Assembly (NCBI GenBank): GCA_009841075.1
Contig: VXMP01000068.1
Coordinates: 1-64,000 of the forward strand
DNA: 64,000 bases
Direction of reading: 5' to 3'
Source: Acidimicrobiia bacterium
GTDB taxonomy: Bacteria > Actinomycetota > Acidimicrobiia > Spongiisociales > Spongiisociaceae
Each line of letters opens with the position of its first letter. Position 1 is the first letter of the stretch. Under the pieces are notes generated by a model. That model saw only the letters and a program-made list of their open reading frames with translations. It ran no database searches and was not told the DNA's origin. Both the position numbers and the translations under genes were made by a program. This document shows, in pieces, positions 18,241 to 26,826 of this stretch.

Positions 18241-19104
18241 TTACAGACCTTTGGGATGCCAGACGGTTTTGATCTCGGTAAAGGCGGCAATCATATAGGG
18301 ACTCTGGGCCTTGTCCCAGTCGAGCTTGGTCCGAGGAGGACGAACCACCCGTTTGGCCCCCCCGGCGGCAGCTTGTTCGATCTCCTCCATTTGGCCTGGC
18401 TCCGCACCGTAGGCATCAACCGCATTCACGTCCAGATGAGAGGAAAGATACGGCACCATTCCGTCTTTAGGGCCGGTCAGTATGTTGACCACCCCCCCGG
18501 GCACATCAGCCGTGGCCAAAGCTTCCGCCAGGGCAATCGCCGGGGTGGGCCACTGCTCGGAAGCCAGTACCACCGCGGTGTTGCCGGAAACAATCACCGG
18601 TGCCAACCGTGACACCAAACCGAGCAGAGGAGACGACTCGGCCGCAATAATCCCGACCACCCCGGTGGGTTCAGGGACCGAAATGTTGAAGAACGGCCCG
18701 GACACGGGGTTGAGGTTCCCTAACACCTGGGCGAACTTGTCGGCCCAACCCGCATACCAAACCAGGCGATCAATGCTGCCTGCGACCTCCCGTCGCGCCC
18801 CGGCGGAGCCGACCCCGAAAAGCCGAATCGCCGCGTTGAAGGCCGCCGCCCGATCCTCCACCATCTCCGCCACCCGATAGAGGATCTGCCCCCGGTTATA
18901 GCCGGAGCGGGCCGCCCACCCGGACTGGGCGCTACGGGCCGCTCGAACGGCCATACGAAGGTCCTTGCGGGTGCCGGCCGCTACCCGAGCCGCTATTTCG
19001 CCTCGATGATCCAGCGCCGGATAGGATCGACCCGACTCGGACCGGGGAAAGTTCCCGCCGATGTAAAGCTTGTAGGTCTTGCGGACCTCTAGTCGGCTCA
19101 CCAT
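18241..19104 (-). CDS. Truncated aldehyde dehydrogenase family protein (no catalytic Cys)
   Basis: From ATG 19104 the product is about 287 residues, starting MVSRLEVRKTYKLYIGGNFP. It covers the N-terminal cofactor-binding half of the ALDH fold (YAGWADKFAQVLG, VGIIAAESSPLLGLVSRLAP, GNTAVVLASEQWPTPAIALA, DVPGGVVNILTG). It then skips the catalytic cysteine region and ends EIKTVWHPKGL. Its start overlaps the stop of the full-length ALDH, so the two are likely co-translated. Paired full and short ALDH genes next to deoC occur in other actinobacteria, to my knowledge. A structural partner role for the full enzyme is inferred. It is too coherent and well placed to be simple decay. Confidence 0.8.
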   Translation of the reverse strand: MVSRLEVRKTYKLYIGGNFPRSESGRSYPALDHRGEIAARVAAGTRKDLRMAVRAARSAQSGWAARSGYNRGQILYRVAEMVEDRAAAFNAAIRLFGVGSAGARREVAGSIDRLVWYAGWADKFAQVLGNLNPVSGPFFNISVPEPTGVVGIIAAESSPLLGLVSRLAPVIVSGNTAVVLASEQWPTPAIALAEALATADVPGGVVNILTGPKDGMVPYLSSHLDVNAVDAYGAEPGQMEEIEQAAAGGAKRVVRPPRTKLDWDKAQSPYMIAAFTEIKTVWHPKGL

Positions 19105-20579
19105 CCACCCTCCAGGTAGGGAAGCAGACCATGACGGCCGCCCTCTCGGCCGAACCCTGATTCCCGGTAGCCCCCGAAGGGAGAGCCGGGGTCGAACTTG
19201 TTGTAGGTATTCGCCCACACCACCCCGGCGGCCAGCCGGTCGGCCATCCAGAGAATCCGTGAACCTTTGGTGGTCCAAACCCCGGCGGATAGTCCATAGG
19301 GGGTGTTGTTGGCCTTTTCCACCGCTTCGGCCGGCGTGCGAAAGGTCATTATCGACAGTACCGGCCCGAATATCTCCTCGGAGGCGATCCGATGACTCTG
19401 GGAAACCCCGGTGAACAGGGTGGGGGTAAACCAGTAGCCTCGCTCGGGCAGCTCGCAGGGAGGCTGATACATGGTCGCCCCCTCCGCCTGACCTATCTCC
19501 ACCAAACGGGTGATCTTGTCCAGCTGGGCCGGGCTGTTAATCGCTCCCACATCGGTGTTCTTGTCCAGAGGGTCTCCCACCCGCAGGGAACGAAGGCGGA
19601 GTTTCAGCCGGTCCATCAGCGCATCGAAGACAGATTCCTGAACCAATAGTCGACTTCCGGCGCAACACACGTGGCCCTGGTTGAAGAATATTCCGTTGAC
19701 GATTCCCTCGATAGCCTGATCGAGGGGGGCGTCATCAAAGATGATATGAGGGGCCTTGCCTCCCAGCTCCAGGGTGAGGCGTTTTCCGCTCCCGGCCAGT
19801 CGGTGTTGGATCTGCTTTCCCACCTCGGTCGAGCCGGTGAAGGCTACCTTGTCCACATCAGGATGCTCCACCAGCTCCGCTCCGGTTCTCCCATCGCCGG
19901 TAATGATGTTTACGGTTCCGGGGGGAAGGCCCGCTTCGGCGGTTAGCCGGGCGAACGCCAAGGCGCTCAACGGAGTGGTTTCGGCCGGCTTCAGCACCAC
20001 CGTATTGCCCGCCGCCAACGCGGGAGCCACCTTCCAGGCCACCATCAGCATCGGGAAGTTCCACGGGATGATCTGGCCTACCACCCCGATCGAGTCGGTG
20101 CCCAGTCCGGGGAAGGCGTATTCGAGCTTGTCGGCCCAACCGGCATAGTAGAAGAAGTGGGCGGAGCTCATCGGAAGGTCGAAGTCCCGCGACTCCTTGA
20201 TGGGCTTGCCTCCGTCCAACGTTTCCAGCACGGCGAACTCTCTGGATCGTTCCGCCAGCATCCGGGCGATCCGGTAAAGATATTTGGCCCGTTCGGACTT
20301 TTGCATCTTCCCCCAGGCACCGTTGTAGGCCTTACGAGCCGCCTCAACCGCCTTCTGAACATCCTTCCGACCGCCTTCGGCAACCCGGCTGAGGGCCTCT
20401 TCGGTAGCCGGATTTACGGTCTGGAAGTACCGGTTGGTAGAGGGTTTGGTGGGCGCGCCATCAATCCACAGGTCGTAGTTCTCCTGGATGGATACCACTT
20501 CGGTGGATTCAACTGAGGTCACATAGTCGAGGCCGGTGGGGACAATCTCAGGATGTTTAACGGGTTCGGAAGGGCACAT
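19098..20579 (-). CDS. NAD(P)-dependent aldehyde dehydrogenase
   Basis: A 493-residue full-length ALDH. It shows IPWNFPMLMVAWKVAPALAA, GNTVVLKPAETTPLSAL, the Rossmann-type FTGSTEVGKQIQ, the general-base LELGGKAPHIIF and the catalytic-Cys motif GHVCCAGSR. The C-terminal half ends with ANTYNKFDPGSPFGGYRESG. It lies 6 bp downstream of deoC in the same direction. Acetaldehyde released by deoxyribose-phosphate aldolase is a plausible substrate, oxidised to acetate. That assignment is from context only. Confidence 0.9.
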   Translation of the reverse strand: MCPSEPVKHPEIVPTGLDYVTSVESTEVVSIQENYDLWIDGAPTKPSTNRYFQTVNPATEEALSRVAEGGRKDVQKAVEAARKAYNGAWGKMQKSERAKYLYRIARMLAERSREFAVLETLDGGKPIKESRDFDLPMSSAHFFYYAGWADKLEYAFPGLGTDSIGVVGQIIPWNFPMLMVAWKVAPALAAGNTVVLKPAETTPLSALAFARLTAEAGLPPGTVNIITGDGRTGAELVEHPDVDKVAFTGSTEVGKQIQHRLAGSGKRLTLELGGKAPHIIFDDAPLDQAIEGIVNGIFFNQGHVCCAGSRLLVQESVFDALMDRLKLRLRSLRVGDPLDKNTDVGAINSPAQLDKITRLVEIGQAEGATMYQPPCELPERGYWFTPTLFTGVSQSHRIASEEIFGPVLSIMTFRTPAEAVEKANNTPYGLSAGVWTTKGSRILWMADRLAAGVVWANTYNKFDPGSPFGGYRESGFGREGGRHGLLPYLEGGW

Positions 20580-20585
20580 TTTCGA

Positions 20586-21548
20586 TCAGTCCTTGGTGAA
20601 ATAGTCGGGCGATTGGTATCGGCCCTCCTGTATCCAGCGGATCTGCATGAGCAGGTCGTTAAGCAGGCTGGAGGCACCGAACCGGAACCGATCGGGGGTC
20701 AGCCAATCCGATCCCAGGGTTTCTGCCAGCATCACCAGATAACGGATGGCGACCTTGGCCTTACTGATCCCTCCCGCCGGTTTCATCCCCACCGGCCTGC
20801 CGGTCCGGGCGTAGAAATCCCGGATCGCTTCCAGCATTACCAGCGTGACCGGCAGGGTGGCGGCGGGAGAAACCTTACCGGTGGAGGTCTTGATGAAATC
20901 CGCCCCCGCCTCCATGGCCAGCATCGAAGCCCGCCTTACATTGTCGAACGTGCTCAGCTCGCCGGTCTCCAGGATGACTTTAAGATGCGCCGTCCCGCAG
21001 GCCTCCTTTATGCTCGCTGTCTCCTCGAACACCCGGTAGTAGTCGCCGGACAGGAAGGCTCCCCGGTTGATCACCATGTCGATTTCTCCGGCACCGGCTT
21101 TTACCGCCCACTCCACCTCCCCGATCTTGACCTCAAGCGGTGCCTGGCCGGAAGGAAAGTAGGTTGCTACCGAAGCCACCGCCACCGGATGGCCGGCCAG
21201 GGCCTCAACCGCGTACGGAACCAGATTGGGATAAACACACAAGGCCGCTACCGACGGTATGCCGGGGTCGGTAGGGTCCGGCTGAACGGCTTTCGAGGCT
21301 AATTGAGCCACCTTGCCGGGCGTATCCCGGCCTTCCAGGGTGGTCAGATCGCACATCCGGATGGCCAGGTCAAGGGCAGCCAGCTTGGACTCCCGTTTTA
21401 CCGATCGGGTTGACAGAGCCGCAGCCCGTTCCGTCACCCCCACCTCGTCCACCGGGGTTACCCCGCCCACGTAGGAGGCGACCGTCTTCGGGGTTAGGGA
21501 ACGGTCGGGAAGCGAAGTCCTCAAGGCGGTTGATACTGTGGTTGACAT
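20586..21548 (-). CDS. deoC: Deoxyribose-phosphate aldolase
   Basis: Cleaves 2-deoxyribose-5-phosphate to glyceraldehyde-3-phosphate and acetaldehyde. The 320 residues show the class I aldolase sites: EIDMVINRGAFLSGDY, the Lys in HLKVILETGEL, the Schiff-base Lys in ADFIKTSTGKVS, and GMKPAGGISK. The roughly 60-residue N-terminal extension is longer than in E. coli DeoC but common in actinobacterial forms. It is the first gene of deoC–ALDH–ALDH. With add it points to deoxynucleoside catabolism. Confidence 0.95.
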   Translation of the reverse strand: MSTTVSTALRTSLPDRSLTPKTVASYVGGVTPVDEVGVTERAAALSTRSVKRESKLAALDLAIRMCDLTTLEGRDTPGKVAQLASKAVQPDPTDPGIPSVAALCVYPNLVPYAVEALAGHPVAVASVATYFPSGQAPLEVKIGEVEWAVKAGAGEIDMVINRGAFLSGDYYRVFEETASIKEACGTAHLKVILETGELSTFDNVRRASMLAMEAGADFIKTSTGKVSPAATLPVTLVMLEAIRDFYARTGRPVGMKPAGGISKAKVAIRYLVMLAETLGSDWLTPDRFRFGASSLLNDLLMQIRWIQEGRYQSPDYFTKD

Positions 21549-21673
21549 AAGAAAGCGGACGAATTGAACCTTTCCGGTTGTGGTCCGTGAGAGGCCGGTG
21601 GCTGGTTTATCCCGTCCTGATTATGGCAGCAAACCCGGGTTTCGCCGGAGTCCTCTTCGGGGAGAGACCAAAA

Positions 21674-22882
21674 ATGTCACACCCTCTCCCTACCATGTCG
21701 GGCATGGATAATTTGACAGTCATAATTATTACCGCCCTGGTGTCAGGGTTGGTGGTCAGTATCGGTTTCCTTCTGGGAGGCCGCCGTAAGGGAGAGTCGG
21801 TTTTCAAGCGTGACCCGGGCCCTCCGGAAGAACCTTCTCCTGCCGACATGCTTGATCCGATTATTCGTTTGGCAGGCCAAACCTTCCAATCCCATCTCCA
21901 GGCCGGCAATGCCGAATTAGCCCGGCAAAGGGAGGTTTTCGACACCAAATGGAGTCCCCTTGTGGCGGGTATGAACCAAGAGCTGTCGGATATTCGTGGG
22001 TTGGTCACCGACCTGCAAAAGGACCGTGCCGTCCAACACGAGGGCCTAACCGAAAAACTGCGAAACGCCGAAGAAGGCCAGCGCAATTTGTTGAGTTCCA
22101 CCCAACGCCTCAACGACATCCTGGGCAACTCTCAGGCCCGAGGCCAATGGGGCGAACGGATGGCGGACGACATCCTCCGGACGGTGGGCATGATCGAAGG
22201 GGTTAACTATCGCAAGCAGATGACCACCGCTTCCGGAACCCGGCCGGATTTCAGCTTTGAGCTACCGGACGGACGGCTTCTCCACATGGACGTTAAGTTC
22301 CCCCTGGAAAGTTACGTCCGCTATCTGGAATCCGAAAACAGCAGCGATCAGGCGGTAGCGGCCAAAGACTTCGGCAAGGCGTTGAAGGGGCACATCCTGG
22401 AAACCGCCGGAAGAGATTCCTACCAGGAGTCGATATCCACAGTGGGGTTCGTGTTGATGTTTGTCTCCAACGAAAGCATCTATTCCTTTATCCATGAACA
22501 TCACGGAGGGCTTTTGGAGCTGGCCCTTTCCAAAGGGGTGGTGGTGTGCTCCCCCTTCACCCTGTTCGGGATGCTGTCGCTGGTACGTCAGGCTATGGAC
22601 ACCCTGGCCTTGGAGAAATCTTCCCAAGAGATCTTGGATCATCTGGGAACCTTCTCCGAGGAATGGGCTCGTTATGTCGAAAAGACCGAGAAGGTAGCGC
22701 TCCATCTGGGCCGCCTTAACAAGGCGTTTCATGACCTGACCGGCACTCGTCAGAGAAAGCTGGAACGGGAGCTGGACCGCATCGACGAACTAAAGACCCG
22801 CCATTCGGGCCCCTCCCTCTCCATGGTCGAATCCCCTTATGTAGACCACGGCGAAAGGGAGGGCCTGGCCCTTTTAGGCTGA
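21674..22882 (+). CDS. rmuC: DNA recombination protein RmuC
   Basis: RmuC limits genome rearrangement and has a restriction-endonuclease-like core. The ATG at 21674 has GGGGAGAG upstream. ATGs at 21695 and 21704 are alternatives. The product, about 402 residues, starts with one transmembrane helix (NLTVIIITALVSGLVVSIGF), then a coiled-coil region. The RmuC domain (about residues 160–350) contains GQWGERMADDILRTVGMIEG, DFSFELPDGRLLHMDVKFPL (nuclease-core Asp and Lys) and SPFTLFGMLSLVRQA. Divergent from deoC. Confidence 0.93.
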   Translation: MSHPLPTMSGMDNLTVIIITALVSGLVVSIGFLLGGRRKGESVFKRDPGPPEEPSPADMLDPIIRLAGQTFQSHLQAGNAELARQREVFDTKWSPLVAGMNQELSDIRGLVTDLQKDRAVQHEGLTEKLRNAEEGQRNLLSSTQRLNDILGNSQARGQWGERMADDILRTVGMIEGVNYRKQMTTASGTRPDFSFELPDGRLLHMDVKFPLESYVRYLESENSSDQAVAAKDFGKALKGHILETAGRDSYQESISTVGFVLMFVSNESIYSFIHEHHGGLLELALSKGVVVCSPFTLFGMLSLVRQAMDTLALEKSSQEILDHLGTFSEEWARYVEKTEKVALHLGRLNKAFHDLTGTRQRKLERELDRIDELKTRHSGPSLSMVESPYVDHGEREGLALLG

Positions 22883-22924
22883 TCATGGCCGGAAGACCAG
22901 ACCGCGAACCTGACCGCGAAACAC

Positions 22925-22975
22925 GGGAAAGAAGCCAAAACCGCAATCTTCGGGCCAAAGGAAGGTAACGAATGA
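22925..22975 (+). pseudogene. 3' remnant of a duplicated small gene
   Basis: In the frame ending at TGA 22973–22975 the DNA encodes KEAKTAIFGPKEGNE. This is the counterpart of the KEAEAAIYGPREDDE tail of the next gene. Its stop overlaps the next ATG (ATGA), just as the next gene's stop overlaps a third copy. The 5' part is missing or replaced by the rmuC tail. The homology is visible at DNA level: about 55 bp shared with 23131–23187. Confidence 0.6.
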
Positions 22976-23175
22976 GCGACCGAAACAGAGACGACGATTT
23001 TGAGATGGACGAAGCAACCCGGCAACGTCTCGCCGCGAAATGGCAGTGGGTTCCTCCGTACACCGGAGAGGAAGCTGAACGTGTAGCCGCTAACTGGCAG
23101 CGGTGGCGGGAATCCGGTTACACCGATAAAGAAGCCGAAGCCGCAATCTATGGGCCAAGGGAAGATGATGAATGA
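22972..23175 (+). CDS. Small acidic Trp-containing protein, unknown
   Basis: A 67-residue product (MSDRNRDDDFEMDEATRQRL, then AAKWQWVPPYTGEEAERVAA and NWQRWRESGYTDKEAE). It is acidic, with repeated W-Q and R-W pairs, and has no signal peptide or membrane span. AAAGGAAGG lies about 7 bp before the ATG. It is the only intact member of a three-unit tandem array. I do not recognise the family. Its C-terminal SGYTDKEAEAAI looks like a short helix. Confidence 0.6.
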   Translation: MSDRNRDDDFEMDEATRQRLAAKWQWVPPYTGEEAERVAANWQRWRESGYTDKEAEAAIYGPREDDE

Positions 23176-23286
23176 GCGACCGAAACCTCAAACCGCTTGG
23201 AAGAAGAAACACGGGGACGTCTTGAGGCGAAATGGCAGTGGCCTCCCGATCCGGCTAGTGCTCCAGAGTATCCAGATCGACCGTAA
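23172..23286 (+). pseudogene. Frameshifted third copy of the small gene
   Basis: The ATG at 23172 overlaps the previous stop and starts MSDRN as before, but that frame soon hits TGA. In the +1 frame from about 23197 the DNA reads EETRGRLEAKWQWPPDPAS, clearly related to the EATRQRLAAKWQWVPPYTG of the intact copy, and stops at 23284–23286. One indel early in the copy explains the break. TTG 23197 could restart translation, so expression of a short form is possible. Confidence 0.55.
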
Positions 23287-23313
23287 GCCAACCCACTTCA
23301 GAGAGGAGATATC

Positions 23314-23481
23314 ATGACCACCAGAACGGCCACCAGGCCGGCACAATCGAGCAGGCCAACCCGGCCAGATGGTCACCTGACGACGATCAAAGCGGAGCCA
23401 GGCCACCGGGTCGAGTTCTGGGAGGGTACGACTCTCACGCTCCGCCCGGTTCACTTCGGCGGTGATTGGCAGCCGTCATGA
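23314..23481 (+). CDS. 55-residue hypothetical protein, first of a coupled pair
   Basis: ATG 23314 has a clear GAGAGGAG site 7–8 bp upstream. The product starts MTTRTATRPAQSSRPTRPDG and continues HLTTIKAEPGHRVEFWEGTT to ...GGDWQPS. The N-terminus is basic and Ser/Thr/Pro-rich, and the second half looks like a short beta fold. Its stop overlaps the next ATG (ATGA), strongly suggesting translational coupling. No family is recognised. A small two-gene module such as a toxin–antitoxin pair is possible but unsupported. Confidence 0.6.
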   Translation: MTTRTATRPAQSSRPTRPDGHLTTIKAEPGHRVEFWEGTTLTLRPVHFGGDWQPS

Positions 23482-23744
23482 GACCGGTCATTGTGATCGA
23501 CCTCGGCCAGCTATACGAAGACACGCACCTGGCCCGAGCGCTTAAGAGCCGCAGCAAAGAGCAGGACGTCACGATCTCCCTTATGGCCGAGACCATCGAG
23601 TCGATCCACGACGCCGGCTACGACATCCAATACCACCTCGGCGGCCTAGTCGGTCAATTGACCAGAGACTCCCGCTTCCGAGGCCGCCGAGGAGAGCTGA
23701 AGCAGGCGCTCGGCAAAGTGCTCGATACCATCAAACGGCTTTAA
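23478..23744 (+). CDS. 88-residue hypothetical protein, second of a coupled pair
   Basis: ATG 23478 overlaps the preceding stop. The product starts MRPVIVIDLGQLYEDTHLAR and is mostly helical by eye (AETIESIHDAGYDIQYHLGG, GELKQALGKVLDTIKRL). It is charged and probably cytosolic. A TTG at 23466 could add four residues but has no ribosome site. I see no known motif. It sits at the end of the small accessory patch between rmuC and the membrane protein gene. Confidence 0.6.
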   Translation: MRPVIVIDLGQLYEDTHLARALKSRSKEQDVTISLMAETIESIHDAGYDIQYHLGGLVGQLTRDSRFRGRRGELKQALGKVLDTIKRL

Positions 23745-23851
23745 GATCGCGTAGGCACCGAGACCAGATACACAGGAGAAGGCTTTTACCACATACAGAT
23801 CCAATCGCAACGACTGCCCAATGTGCCGGTTCTGCACGGGACCGGAATAGT

Positions 23852-24532
23852 TCAATCGAGGACGACTTCTCTCCGTCCCACCGCTATGCGATAGCCCAGC
23901 CAGATAAGCGTTACCGAGGTCAATAGAGAGCCGGCGAAACCCCATTCGTAACCAAAAGCCAGGACGGTTCCGCCGGTTGAAGCGGCCAAGGTCCCGGCCA
24001 CAATGGACAGATTACCGACCACCAGACGAGGATTGCGTCTATAGAACCGCACCATCGACACCAAAGCCAGGACGATGATAATGGTGGCCCCCATTCCTCC
24101 CCCTATGGCCGCCCAAAGGCGGGGCCCGAACATATCCAACCAAAGGTCCCGTCCATTCGGAACCCCTCCGTGAGGCAGGGCACCGGCATCGAACGGCTGC
24201 GCCAGAGCCATTGGAATCGATATGGCAAAAAACGGGAACAAGAGCATCAGCATTATGTGGCCGGCCCGCCGTCCCACCACCAGGAACATCGATCCCAGCG
24301 CCAGAACCGGTATGTTCACGATGGCCCCGAAGAGGAAAAATGCCCGATAGCTCGCAGAGGTCCATCCGGTGGCGGTTCCCAGCCAAAAGGCCCAGGTGGC
24401 CAGGGCGAAGAAGCCGATACCGGCCGCATATGCGGCGGTATGCGGGCGGGGAGAAACCCGATACCGGCGAGCCAGATCAAAGAAGAACAGCGTGGCTATC
24501 AGGGCAGCGACCAAAGAAACTGCTGTGCTCAT
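23852..24532 (-). CDS. Polytopic membrane protein, unknown
   Basis: This 226-residue protein has about seven hydrophobic segments. It starts with VSLVAALIATLFFFDLARRY and includes GIGFFALATWAFWLGTATGW, IVNIPVLALGSMFLVVG and a final LLTSVTLIWLGYRIAVG. A periplasmic-looking loop with FDAGALPHGGVPNGRD lies mid-protein. There are no catalytic motifs and I do not recognise the family. It is divergent from metG. A TACCAT hexamer lies 9 nt before its ATG. Confidence 0.7.
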   Translation of the reverse strand: MSTAVSLVAALIATLFFFDLARRYRVSPRPHTAAYAAGIGFFALATWAFWLGTATGWTSASYRAFFLFGAIVNIPVLALGSMFLVVGRRAGHIMLMLLFPFFAISIPMALAQPFDAGALPHGGVPNGRDLWLDMFGPRLWAAIGGGMGATIIIVLALVSMVRFYRRNPRLVVGNLSIVAGTLAASTGGTVLAFGYEWGFAGSLLTSVTLIWLGYRIAVGRREVVLD

Positions 24533-24580
24533 ATCCGGCCAATGGTAGGAGGGTAATCAAGGGTGAGCCGACAGATCCGG

Positions 24581-24586
24581 TACCCT
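24581..24586 (+). promoter_or_regulatory. -10-like TACCCT before metG (leaderless start)
   Basis: TACCCT ends exactly 7 nt before the metG ATG and no Shine–Dalgarno sequence is present. In actinobacteria this layout usually marks a leaderless mRNA. Confidence 0.5.
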
Positions 24587-24593
24587 AAGCCAC

Positions 24594-26225
24594 ATGGTTC
24601 GACATATTCTTGTGGCGGTAGCCTGGCCCTACGCATCCGGTTCCAGGCATCTTGGGCACCTAGCCGGTGCCTACCTACCCGCCGACATATTTGCCCGTTA
24701 TCACCGACTGTCCGGCAACCGAACCTTGATGGTCTCGGGAAGCGATGTCCACGGCACCCCCATTACCGTCCGAGCCGATGGGGAAGGGGTGCATCCGCAG
24801 GTCATCGTCGATCGGTACCATCACGAATTCGTAAACGGCTGGAAGGCCTTGGCCATACAGTGGGAGCTTTACACCTCCACAGGCACCGCCAACCATCACG
24901 AGGTCACCCAGGATATTTTTCGCCGCCTTCACGAAAACGGCTTTATCGACCGACGCACCTCCTGGCAGTTCTACGACCCGGCCGTAGACCGTTTCCTTCC
25001 CGACCGATACGTGGAGGGAACCTGCCCCCATTGCGACTACCACTACGCCCGAGGCGACCAGTGCGACGGCTGTAGCCGCACACTTGACCCGGTTGACCTG
25101 CTCTGCGCCCGTTCCAAACTTTCCGGGGTCAAGCCCATCCAGCGCGAAACCGACCACTTCTATCTTCGCTTGTCGGATTTTTCCGAGAGCCTGGAGGAGT
25201 GGCTGCGTTCCCGCCAAGGCTGGCGTAAACACGTCCTCAATTTTTCGCTGAGCTGGATCGAAGAAGGCCTCCAAGATCGGGCGATAACCCGTGACATTGA
25301 TTGGGGTATCGACATTCCGGTGGAAGGTTTGGGTGAAGGCAAGAAAATCTACGTCTGGTTCGACGCGGTTATCGGCTACCTTTCCGCCTCCAAGGAATGG
25401 GCGAAAATCCAGCGTCAGGACGAGGCCTGGAAAGATTGGTGGGAAAACCCCGACGCCGAACACGTCTACTTCATCGGTAAGGACAACATCCCCTTCCACA
25501 CCATTATCTGGCCGGCCATGCTGTTGGGCTACGGCGGCTTGGAGTTGCCCACCAACGTTCCCGCCAACCAGTATGTGACCTTCCTAGGGGGTAAGGCTTC
25601 GGCCAGCCGAGGCATCGGGCTGACCATCCGAAAAGCACTTGATCTCTACGAACCGGATGCCCTCCGCTATGCCTTGGCGGCCAACCTGCCCGAAAACAAC
25701 GATACCGAAGTATCCGAGAAGGAGCTGGACCGAAGGATCAACGACGAGCTGGTTGCCACCTGGGGTAATCTGGTATACCGGGTGCTTTCCATGACTCGAA
25801 CCAACTTCGATAACCGGATTCCCGAAAGGGTCGAACAGACCACGCAAGGCGACGAAATCCTGGCTGCGACCGGACAAACCCTTGATCAGGTGGCGGCCCA
25901 CATCGAGCGGGTGGAGCTTCGGGCCGGACTCAGAACGGCCATGGCGGGTGCTGCCCGGATCAACGCCTATCTGAACGCCACCGAGCCCTGGAAATTGGTT
26001 AAAACCGATCCAGCCCAAGCCGCTACCGTACTCAAGAACGCCCTCGACGCCATCAACCATTTGAAGGTGGCCTTCGCTCCCTACCTGCCGGTGACCTCGG
26101 AGCGACTTCATTCCATGATAGGACTACCGGGCAGGTTGTCAGATCGCGGCTGGGAAGGTGCCGAAGTACCGGCCGGTACCAAACTCGGCGAGATCACACC
26201 CCTATACCGCAAGGTGGACACCTGA
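24594..26225 (+). CDS. metG: Methionyl-tRNA synthetase with atypical KMSKS loop
   Basis: Charges tRNA-Met. The 543 residues show the ATP-site motif HLGH (WPYASGSRHLGHLAG), the zinc-knuckle cysteines in CPHCDYHYARGDQCDGC, FIGKDNIPFHTIIWPAMLLG and the anticodon-binding helix NDELVATWGNLVYRVLSM. The KMSKS loop reads GGKASASRGIG (Lys334–Ser338), so the second Lys is replaced by Ala. It has no C-terminal tRNA-binding extension. Since metG is essential, and this appears to be the main copy, it is presumably active. Some bacterial MetRS are known to deviate at this loop. Confidence 0.95.
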   Translation: MVRHILVAVAWPYASGSRHLGHLAGAYLPADIFARYHRLSGNRTLMVSGSDVHGTPITVRADGEGVHPQVIVDRYHHEFVNGWKALAIQWELYTSTGTANHHEVTQDIFRRLHENGFIDRRTSWQFYDPAVDRFLPDRYVEGTCPHCDYHYARGDQCDGCSRTLDPVDLLCARSKLSGVKPIQRETDHFYLRLSDFSESLEEWLRSRQGWRKHVLNFSLSWIEEGLQDRAITRDIDWGIDIPVEGLGEGKKIYVWFDAVIGYLSASKEWAKIQRQDEAWKDWWENPDAEHVYFIGKDNIPFHTIIWPAMLLGYGGLELPTNVPANQYVTFLGGKASASRGIGLTIRKALDLYEPDALRYALAANLPENNDTEVSEKELDRRINDELVATWGNLVYRVLSMTRTNFDNRIPERVEQTTQGDEILAATGQTLDQVAAHIERVELRAGLRTAMAGAARINAYLNATEPWKLVKTDPAQAATVLKNALDAINHLKVAFAPYLPVTSERLHSMIGLPGRLSDRGWEGAEVPAGTKLGEITPLYRKVDT

Positions 26226-26282
26226 ACCTTAAGCAATGAGAGAGTTACCGATTAAGCCCTCAACCTATAATTCAATAAATGC

Positions 26283-26594
26283 CCTATAAACTGGGTAAAC
26301 ACCCTACAGAATCGCAAAATTCGTACACCTCGCCCGGCTCCGCCGGGCCCCAGCCCCCGCCGCCGCCTCCGAAGAAGGAGCGTGGCCGGCCATGCCCGGA
26401 CTGAAGCCGGGAGACTACTGATTGGCTTTCGCTCCATACGTTTATGTTCCCTTGGGGCCGGGGATCCGATCGGGATACCTACCTCTAACCCGGCCTTCGG
26501 TGCTTGGCAACCCTCTACGTATCATGACTTTCCGATAATTTCAACCCCTAATTTTGGGAACGCGAAAAAAATCCTGAAGCACCTCAAATCACCT
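26283..26594 (+). repeat. Structured intergenic repeat, copy B
   Basis: Plus-strand copy in the 601 bp gap between metG and the ABC transporter genes, both in the same direction. It has the same order of elements as copy A. The first hairpin is here CCCGGC-TCC-GCCGGG and the TGG..CCA hairpin is TGGCCGGCCA, both compensatory to other copies. Similarity to copy C continues past 26594 to about 26660 (ACGGAC, CGGTTG, CCGAAAG, TTCAAG), so copies A and D may be shorter versions. A GTGAACCTT half-palindrome lies on the minus strand at about 26708–26720. Nothing else is recognised before 26827. Confidence 0.75.
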
Positions 26595-26826
26595 AAACGG
26601 ACGGTCGTGTCTCCCTCGGTTGTAGCAGGCCGAAAGACCGATTCAAGGAGTTCGTGGTGAGACAAATCGGGGGCTTTTCCGAACGAATCCTGGGTTTTCT
26701 CGCCCCTCCAAGGTTCACCGGAGATGGAGGTTGATCCGGGTAATATACCGGATACCGGTAGGTTCGCCTGTACCTTCCCCGTCATCCGCCCGAGAGGACT
26801 TTTGGTTGGTGATAAGTCAAGCTTCG

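Noticed and set aside
23188-23454. 88-codon minus-strand open frame
   Set aside because: It lies opposite the 55-residue gene, which has a strong ribosome site and an ATGA junction, and it has no ribosome site of its own.
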